Shown here in pieces: positions 58,779-64,000 of a DNA stretch of 64,000 nucleotides; positions within the stretch are counted from its first letter, which is position 1; the number at the start of each line of letters is the position of its first letter. A model generated the notes under the pieces. That model worked only from the letters and a program-made list of their open reading frames with translations. It was not told where the DNA came from and searched no databases. The position numbers and the translations under genes were made by a program. The stretch is from Emergencia sp. 1XD21-10 (GTDB lineage: Bacteria > Bacillota > Clostridia > Peptostreptococcales > Anaerovoracaceae), in contig NZ_QWEQ01000005.1 in assembly GCF_009936045.1 (NCBI RefSeq), forward strand, positions 124,001 to 188,000, read 5' to 3'.

Positions 58779-60167
58779 TTATTTACTCAAATACGCATCA
58801 ATCCCTGCCGCTGCAGTTTTTCCTGCGCCCATAGCTTTGATTACCGTAGCTGCGCCGGTTACTGCGTCGCCGCCTGCGAAAATGCCGGGACGATTTGTTG
58901 CAGCAGCGCTGTCAGCGCCAATACCTCCACGGTCGTTTGCCGCCAGCTCCTCCGTGGTATCCAAAATCAGCGTGTTCAGCTTTGTGCCGATGGACATGAT
59001 AACCATATCTACCGGAATCACATGATTTGAACCTTCCACTGTAACCGGTCTGCGTCGTCCGGAAGCATCCGGCTCGCCTAGTTCCATGGTGACGCATTCA
59101 ATGCCTGTTACATGACCTTTTTCATCGCCTTTGATAGCAACCGGATTGGTCAGCAGCTTAAATACAATCCCCTCTTCCATAGCGTGATGTACTTCTTCCG
59201 CTCTTGCCGGAAGCTCATCCATGCTGCGGCGATAAATAATATAGACCTCGCTTGCACCCATGCGCTTTGCACATCTTGCGGCATCCATAGCCACGTTACC
59301 GCCGCCGACTACGGCAATCTTATCAACCTTCTGAATCGGTGTATCATATTCAGGCAGGTATGCCTTCATCAGATTGATACGGGTCAGATACTCGTTGGCA
59401 GAGCATACACCCAGCAGGTTTTCACCAGGAATCTTCATAAAGGATGGAAGACCTGCGCCAGTTCCGATAAACACAGATTCAAAGCCTTCTTCCTTCATCA
59501 ACTCGTCGACAGTGATAGCGCGGCCAACGATAGCATTGGTAACAAACTTCACACCTTTTGCGGAAAGCTTTGCAACCTCAGCCGCTACAATCTCCTTCGG
59601 CAGACGGAACTGCGGAATGCCGTAAACCAGCACGCCGCCGGTCTTGTGCAAACTCTCGTAAACAGTTACTTCATAGCCTTTGTTGATCAAATCTCCCGCA
59701 CATGCAAGTCCTGCAGGCCCCGCACCGATGACAGCCACCTTGTGGCCATTGCTTTCAGCAGGTTTGATTTCTTCATCGCCGTAGTTTGCAGCATGCCAGT
59801 CGGCTGCAAAGCGCTCCAAACGACCGATGGCAACCGGCTCGCCCTTGGTACCGTGAACGCACTTACCCTCGCACTGATTTTCCTGCGGACATACCCGGCC
59901 GCAAATTGCAGGCAGTGAACTGGTTTCACTGATAATCTGATAAGCTTCCTCAAATTCGCCTTCGGCGATTTTGGCAATAAAGTCAGGAATTTTAACCATG
60001 ACCGGACAGCCGCTCATGCAAGGTTTTTTACGGCACTTGAGGCAGCGCATAGCCTCGCTTATAGCCATCTCCTCCGTATAGCCGCTGGACACCTCTAGGA
60101 AGTTCTTGTTGCGAACATCAGGCGCCTGTTCCGGCATTGGACATTTTACTCTTGTTAAATTAATCAT
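58779..60167 (-). CDS. nfnB: NfnB / GltD-like large subunit of ferredoxin-dependent NADPH oxidoreductase
   Basis: 462 aa flavoprotein homologous to the glutamate synthase small subunit. N-terminal iron-sulfur Cys blocks (CLKCRKKPCMSGCPV and CGRVCPQENQCEGKCV), then FAD-binding VAVIGAGPAGLACAGDLI and NADPH-binding VAVVGGGNVAMDAARCAKRM. With NfnA it forms the bifurcating NADH-dependent reduced ferredoxin:NADP+ oxidoreductase. Overlap with nfnA and the absence of a gltB large subunit support Nfn rather than glutamate synthase. ATG 60167 follows AGGAGG. Confidence 0.9.
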   Translation of the reverse strand: MINLTRVKCPMPEQAPDVRNKNFLEVSSGYTEEMAISEAMRCLKCRKKPCMSGCPVMVKIPDFIAKIAEGEFEEAYQIISETSSLPAICGRVCPQENQCEGKCVHGTKGEPVAIGRLERFAADWHAANYGDEEIKPAESNGHKVAVIGAGPAGLACAGDLINKGYEVTVYESLHKTGGVLVYGIPQFRLPKEIVAAEVAKLSAKGVKFVTNAIVGRAITVDELMKEEGFESVFIGTGAGLPSFMKIPGENLLGVCSANEYLTRINLMKAYLPEYDTPIQKVDKIAVVGGGNVAMDAARCAKRMGASEVYIIYRRSMDELPARAEEVHHAMEEGIVFKLLTNPVAIKGDEKGHVTGIECVTMELGEPDASGRRRPVTVEGSNHVIPVDMVIMSIGTKLNTLILDTTEELAANDRGGIGADSAAATNRPGIFAGGDAVTGAATVIKAMGAGKTAAAGIDAYLSK

Positions 60168-61014
60168 GGTAACGAACACCTCCTGTCAAGCGACAAACGT
60201 GAGCACGGTCAGTTGCTTCCTGCTCCGCATAGTATGCGTTTCTCTGAATCAATTCGTCCCAGTCAACAAGACTTCCGTCAAATTCCGGTCCGTCTACGCA
60301 GACAAACTTATCCTCGCCGCCGATGTTAGCGCGGCAGCCTCCGCACATGCCGGTTCCATCAATCATATATGCAGTCAAAGACGCTACAGACGGAATGTTG
60401 TGTTCTTCCGCCAGCTTGCAAACTAACTTCATCATAATCGGCGGCCCCACTGCAACGATTTCGTCGTACTGGTTTCCCTCTTCAATGAGGGCTTTCAGCT
60501 TGTCGGTGGTAAAAGCCTTTTCGCCGTAAGAACCGTCATCTGTCACCATGAACAGGCGGTCCGTCCCTGCGCGAAATTCCTCCTCTAAAATTACCAAATC
60601 TTTATTTTTAAATCCGGCAATCATATCGACTTCAATGCCGTGGTCGTGCATGCCTGTTGCCAGCGGATATGCCAAAGCGTTTCCTGTGCCGCCGCCAACC
60701 ACGCAGACCTTTTTCAATCCGTCCATATGGGTCGGTTTTCCAAGAGGTCCTACAATATCTGCAAAACAGTCGCCTACTTCCAGCTGATCCATCAGCATAG
60801 TGGTTCTTCCCACTGCCGCATAAATGAGGTCGATAGTGCCCTCCTTTTCGTTATGTCCTGCCATGGTGAGCGGAATTCTCTCACCATATTCATCAGTTCT
60901 CAAAATGATGAACTGTCCCGGTCTTGCCTTTCTTGCCACCAGCGGAGCGTAGATGACCAGCCAGGTAATATTGTCATTGAGCTTTCTCTTGCTCATTACT
61001 TCAAACATTTTCAT
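60160..61014 (-). CDS. nfnA: NfnA / PyrK-like small subunit (FAD, 2Fe-2S)
   Basis: 284 aa ferredoxin-NADP reductase-like protein: FAD-binding segment RPGQFIILRTDEYGERIPLT, NAD-binding VCVVGGGTGNALAYPLA, and a C-terminal 2Fe-2S Cys cluster in GTGMCGGCRANIGGEDKFVC. Starts 18 bp after the PFOR stop and overlaps nfnB, so electrons from pyruvate-derived ferredoxin can be passed to NADP+ by products of one operon. Confidence 0.92.
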   Translation of the reverse strand: MKMFEVMSKRKLNDNITWLVIYAPLVARKARPGQFIILRTDEYGERIPLTMAGHNEKEGTIDLIYAAVGRTTMLMDQLEVGDCFADIVGPLGKPTHMDGLKKVCVVGGGTGNALAYPLATGMHDHGIEVDMIAGFKNKDLVILEEEFRAGTDRLFMVTDDGSYGEKAFTTDKLKALIEEGNQYDEIVAVGPPIMMKLVCKLAEEHNIPSVASLTAYMIDGTGMCGGCRANIGGEDKFVCVDGPEFDGSLVDWDELIQRNAYYAEQEATDRAHVCRLTGGVRYHD

Positions 61015-61031
61015 CGGGTGATCCTCCTCTC

Positions 61032-64000
61032 CTAATTATCAAAGCTCTTTTTCTGGTTCTGCAGATGTGCGTATCTGTCCATCGCCATTTCCTCTGCTTT
61101 AGCAAAGAGCTGCTCTGCTCTTTCCGGGAACTTTAGCTGCAGGGAGTTGTAACGAACTTCTCCCATGATAAAGTCTCTGTAGCTTTCGCTAGGTGCCGGA
61201 CTGTCGATGGACAGCGGGTTCTTTCCTTCTGCTGCTAGGTCCGGATTGAATCTGAGCAGATTCCAGTAGCCTGCGCGAACCGCGTTTTTCATTTCCAGCA
61301 TTGCCTTGTTCATGCCGGCTTTCAGCCCCTGGTTGATACAAGGTGCGTAAGCGATAATCAGGGAAGGCCCGTCATAGCTTTCGGCTTCTCTGATTGCACG
61401 CAGGGTTTGCTCCGGATTTGCGCCCATCGCAACCTGTGCTACATATACATAGCCGTAAGCCATAGCAATCTGTGCCAGATCCTTTTTCTTTACAGCTTTA
61501 CCGGAGGCTGCAAATTTTGCAACAGCGCCGATTGGCGTAGCCTTGGAGGACTGTCCGCCAGTATTGGAGTAAACCTCCGTATCGAATACCATGACGTTTA
61601 CATTTTCACCGGAAGCCAGCACATGGTCAAGGCCGCCGTAGCCGATATCGTAAGCCCAGCCGTCACCGCCGAAAATCCACATGGACGGTTTGATGAGCAT
61701 ATCTTTATTTTCTAATACGTATTTTGCGTCAGGGTTCTTATCTGCAACTTTCGCACAGGCCGCTTCCAGAATCTTTCCGGTCTCTTCCGAAGCCTTAGCA
61801 TCGTCCATAGAAGCAAGCCATGCCTTTGCCGGAATCCCTACTGTATCCACAAGCCGCTCTACAGCCGACTTCATTTCACCGCGGCGCGCCTGCATAGACA
61901 TTGCCATACCCAGACCGAACTCCGCATTATCTTCAAAGAGCGAATTTGCCCACGCAGGTCCTCTGCCCTCTTTGTTTACAGTGTACGGTGTGCTCGGTGC
62001 GCTGCAGCCCCAAATAGAGGAACAACCCGTCGCATTGGCGATATACATTCTGTCACCAAAGAGCTGCGTTACCAGCTTTGCATAAGGAGACTCGCCGCAG
62101 CCCGGACATGCGCCGGAGAACTCAAGAAGCGGCTGTTTGAACTGGGAACCCTTTACGGTATTAACGCCAAACGGTACTTCCTTTTCAGTCACCTCACTGA
62201 ACAAATAATTGTATTTTTCCTGCGCTGCAGAAACCACTTCGTCCTCTGCCGGTACGATTTCCAGCGCCTTCTTTCTGGCAGGGCAAACCTGAGCACAGGA
62301 TCCGCAGCCGGTGCAGTCCAGTGCGGAAATACCTAGGGTAAAGAACTTACCAGAAACGCCCTTCATAGCAAGATAATCTCCGTTTACCGAATCGATTTCT
62401 GTTTCGTCCAGTACAAACGGTCTGATGACGCCGTGCGGGCATACGTAGGAGCACCAGTTGCACTGCATGCAGTTTTCCTTGTTCCATACAGGAACATCCG
62501 TGGCAATGCCTCTCTTCTCAAAGGCTGCCGTTCCCGCCGGAATACAGCCGCTAGCTGTCGTCAGGAAAGTTGATACCGGAACGTTATCGCCGGTCAAAGT
62601 ATTGGTCGGTACCAGAATATCGTTGAGGTAATCGGTGTGCGCCTGATCGCGACCTACAAGCTTTGGAGCCGGTGCATCATCAGGAGCGTCAGCCCAGCTT
62701 TCTGGGACTTCTACTTTATGGACATTGGCAACACCGGCATCAACTGCCGCCATGTTCATCGCAACAATTTTTTCGCCTTTTTTGCCGTAGGTATTTTTGA
62801 TTGCAGCTTTCATATAGCCTACTGCTTCCTCAATTGGAATAATATCAGCCAACTTAAAGAATGCAGCCTGCAGTACCGTATTGGTTCTTCTTGCGCCGAG
62901 ACCGATTTCCTTTGCGATAGAAACAGCGTCGCAGGTATAGAATTTGATGTTGTTACGGGCGATATATCTCTTTACTGTCGCAGGCAAGTGGGTATCCAAT
63001 TCCTCATCGCTCCATACGCAGTTGAGAAGGAAGTAACCGCCCGGCTTTACGTCCTGCACCATCTCATAGCGGTTCAGATATGCCGCATTATGGCAGGCAA
63101 CAAAGTCAGCCTGTTTCACATAATAAGAAGATTTAATCGGTTCATCGCCAAAACGCAGGTGAGAAATGGTCACACCGCCAGACTTCTTTGAGTCATACTG
63201 GAAGTATGCCTGTACCTTCTTATCCGTGTGGTCGCCGATGATTTTTACGGAGTTCTTATTCGCGCCAACTGTTCCGTCTGCACCCAGACCCCAGAATTTG
63301 CAAGCCTTTGTTTCCTTTGGCGCAACGTCAGGATTTTCACTGACAGCAAGAGATAATCCGGTCACATCATCAGTGATGGAAATGGTGAATTCCTTCTTCG
63401 GCTCATCTGCCCAAAGATTTTCGTAAACCGCCAGAATATCACCCGGCTGCGTGTCCTTCGAGCCAAGACCGTAACGCCCGCCTGTTACCAGACATTCCTC
63501 AAAGAGGCTGCCCCGCAGTGCGGAAATTATATCAAGATATAAAGGCTCGCCTACGCCGCCCGGCTCTTTGGTTCTATCCAGTACAGCAATTTTCTTCACC
63601 GTTTCAGGCATCACGTTTAACAGATATTTTGTAGAAAACGGTCTGTAAAGATGAACTTCTATAATACCGACCTTCTTACCCTTTGCAAGGAGATAGTCCA
63701 CAACTTCTTCCGCAGCGTCGCATACAGAGCCCATAGCTACGATGATTTCTTCTGCATCAGGCGCACCGTAATAGTTAAACGGTTTATAGTTTGTGCCGAT
63801 TTTAGCATTGACTTTTTCCATATAGGTATTGACAATATCCGCAGTTTCCAGATATGCCGTGTTGCACGCTTCTCTGTGCTGGAAAAAAGTTTCCGGCTGC
63901 TCCGCTGAACCCATGCTGTGTGGGTGCGCAGGGTGAATAGAACGTGCCTTGAAAGCCTTTACTGCGTCCCAGTCCACCATTTCTTTTAAATCCTCATAGT
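61032..64000 (-). CDS. nifJ: Pyruvate:ferredoxin (flavodoxin) oxidoreductase, N-terminus beyond the window
   Basis: Oxidises pyruvate to acetyl-CoA and CO2 while reducing ferredoxin. 989 codons are visible and the frame is open to the right edge (YEDLKEMVDWDAVKAFK), so about 190 N-terminal residues of the usual 1170-1190 are missing. Visible: two 4Fe-4S clusters (CMQCNWCSYVCPHGVIRP and CTGCGSCAQVCPARKKAL), a third set of Cys around GACPGCGESPYAK and ATGCSSIWG, and the thiamine-diphosphate motif GDGWAYDIGYGGLDHVLASG with VYSNTGGQSSK. First gene of the operon with nfnA and nfnB. Confidence 0.97.
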   Translation of the reverse strand, partial: YEDLKEMVDWDAVKAFKARSIHPAHPHSMGSAEQPETFFQHREACNTAYLETADIVNTYMEKVNAKIGTNYKPFNYYGAPDAEEIIVAMGSVCDAAEEVVDYLLAKGKKVGIIEVHLYRPFSTKYLLNVMPETVKKIAVLDRTKEPGGVGEPLYLDIISALRGSLFEECLVTGGRYGLGSKDTQPGDILAVYENLWADEPKKEFTISITDDVTGLSLAVSENPDVAPKETKACKFWGLGADGTVGANKNSVKIIGDHTDKKVQAYFQYDSKKSGGVTISHLRFGDEPIKSSYYVKQADFVACHNAAYLNRYEMVQDVKPGGYFLLNCVWSDEELDTHLPATVKRYIARNNIKFYTCDAVSIAKEIGLGARRTNTVLQAAFFKLADIIPIEEAVGYMKAAIKNTYGKKGEKIVAMNMAAVDAGVANVHKVEVPESWADAPDDAPAPKLVGRDQAHTDYLNDILVPTNTLTGDNVPVSTFLTTASGCIPAGTAAFEKRGIATDVPVWNKENCMQCNWCSYVCPHGVIRPFVLDETEIDSVNGDYLAMKGVSGKFFTLGISALDCTGCGSCAQVCPARKKALEIVPAEDEVVSAAQEKYNYLFSEVTEKEVPFGVNTVKGSQFKQPLLEFSGACPGCGESPYAKLVTQLFGDRMYIANATGCSSIWGCSAPSTPYTVNKEGRGPAWANSLFEDNAEFGLGMAMSMQARRGEMKSAVERLVDTVGIPAKAWLASMDDAKASEETGKILEAACAKVADKNPDAKYVLENKDMLIKPSMWIFGGDGWAYDIGYGGLDHVLASGENVNVMVFDTEVYSNTGGQSSKATPIGAVAKFAASGKAVKKKDLAQIAMAYGYVYVAQVAMGANPEQTLRAIREAESYDGPSLIIAYAPCINQGLKAGMNKAMLEMKNAVRAGYWNLLRFNPDLAAEGKNPLSIDSPAPSESYRDFIMGEVRYNSLQLKFPERAEQLFAKAEEMAMDRYAHLQNQKKSFDN

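Noticed and set aside
59112-59918. 268-codon plus-strand frame
   Set aside because: Antisense to nfnB, no ribosome site.
58779-60167. Glutamate synthase small subunit (gltD)
   Set aside because: No gltB is present and the gene overlaps nfnA after PFOR, so NfnB is the better call.

Overview
The window looks like a chromosomal segment of a strictly anaerobic, amino-acid-fermenting low-to-mid GC Firmicute (class Clostridia, possibly the Anaerovoracaceae/Family XIII; the family-level guess is inference). Support: a Clostridia-type housekeeping set (whiA, rapZ, murB, PHP phosphoesterase, metG, lysC), oxygen-defence rubrerythrin, PFOR coupled to NfnAB, a 3-keto-5-aminohexanoate cleavage-type enzyme of lysine fermentation, and a sigma-54 activator whose sensor half resembles 3,5-diaminohexanoate dehydrogenase.

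Layout. 0-1 kb: end of an unidentified gene, then rubrerythrin. 1-4.2 kb: accessory DNA with a RelB/YoeB-type pair whose toxin gene is frameshifted, a DUF6291-like protein, a compact locus that looks like a par-type (type I) toxin-antitoxin, a small XRE regulator cassette and a decayed secreted-protein gene. 4.4-5.3 kb: whiA. 5.4-21.6 kb: a defence island read on the minus strand: hsdM, hsdS, DUF2971, a DUF4869/ATPase pair, a tyrosine recombinase, DUF2442, a second 3'-truncated hsdS, a DUF3791/DUF3990 set, hsdR, then a translationally coupled quartet (unknown 211-aa protein, MoxR-type AAA ATPase, DUF2201-like metallopeptidase/VWA protein, HNH nuclease). A second copy of the XRE cassette lies divergent from hsdM. 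22.2-27.3 kb: a 251-bp MITE-like element, the BKACE enzyme, and rapZ-PHP-murB-transporter. rapZ and whiA are usually near neighbours, so the island probably sits inside a formerly compact cluster.

27.5-45 kb: mostly core or metabolic genes: a Fic-like protein with a ruined active-site motif, phosphodiesterase, D-serine dehydratase, a tandem-repeat protein and an NhaC-type carrier that each have a clear -24/-12 promoter, the sigma-54 regulator between them, GAPDH, pyroglutamyl peptidase, a hipBA remnant, DUF2089 and GIY-YIG proteins, metG, and small redox/dehydrogenase-like proteins. 45.5-50.2 kb: one 1589-aa fusion (HD, helical repeats, NadD-like, acyltransferase-like, phosphoribosyltransferase). 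50.4-55.5 kb: a second MITE-like copy and a marR plus heterodimeric ABC exporter operon. 55.7-56.0 kb: five 39-bp inverted-repeat units with constant geometry, unexplained. 56-64 kb: aspartokinase, macrodomain and glutamine-amidotransferase proteins, and the PFOR-nfnA-nfnB operon, with PFOR running off the right edge.

No rRNA, tRNA, CRISPR array or transposase gene was recognised. All family assignments rest on motif recognition by eye; no database search was run.
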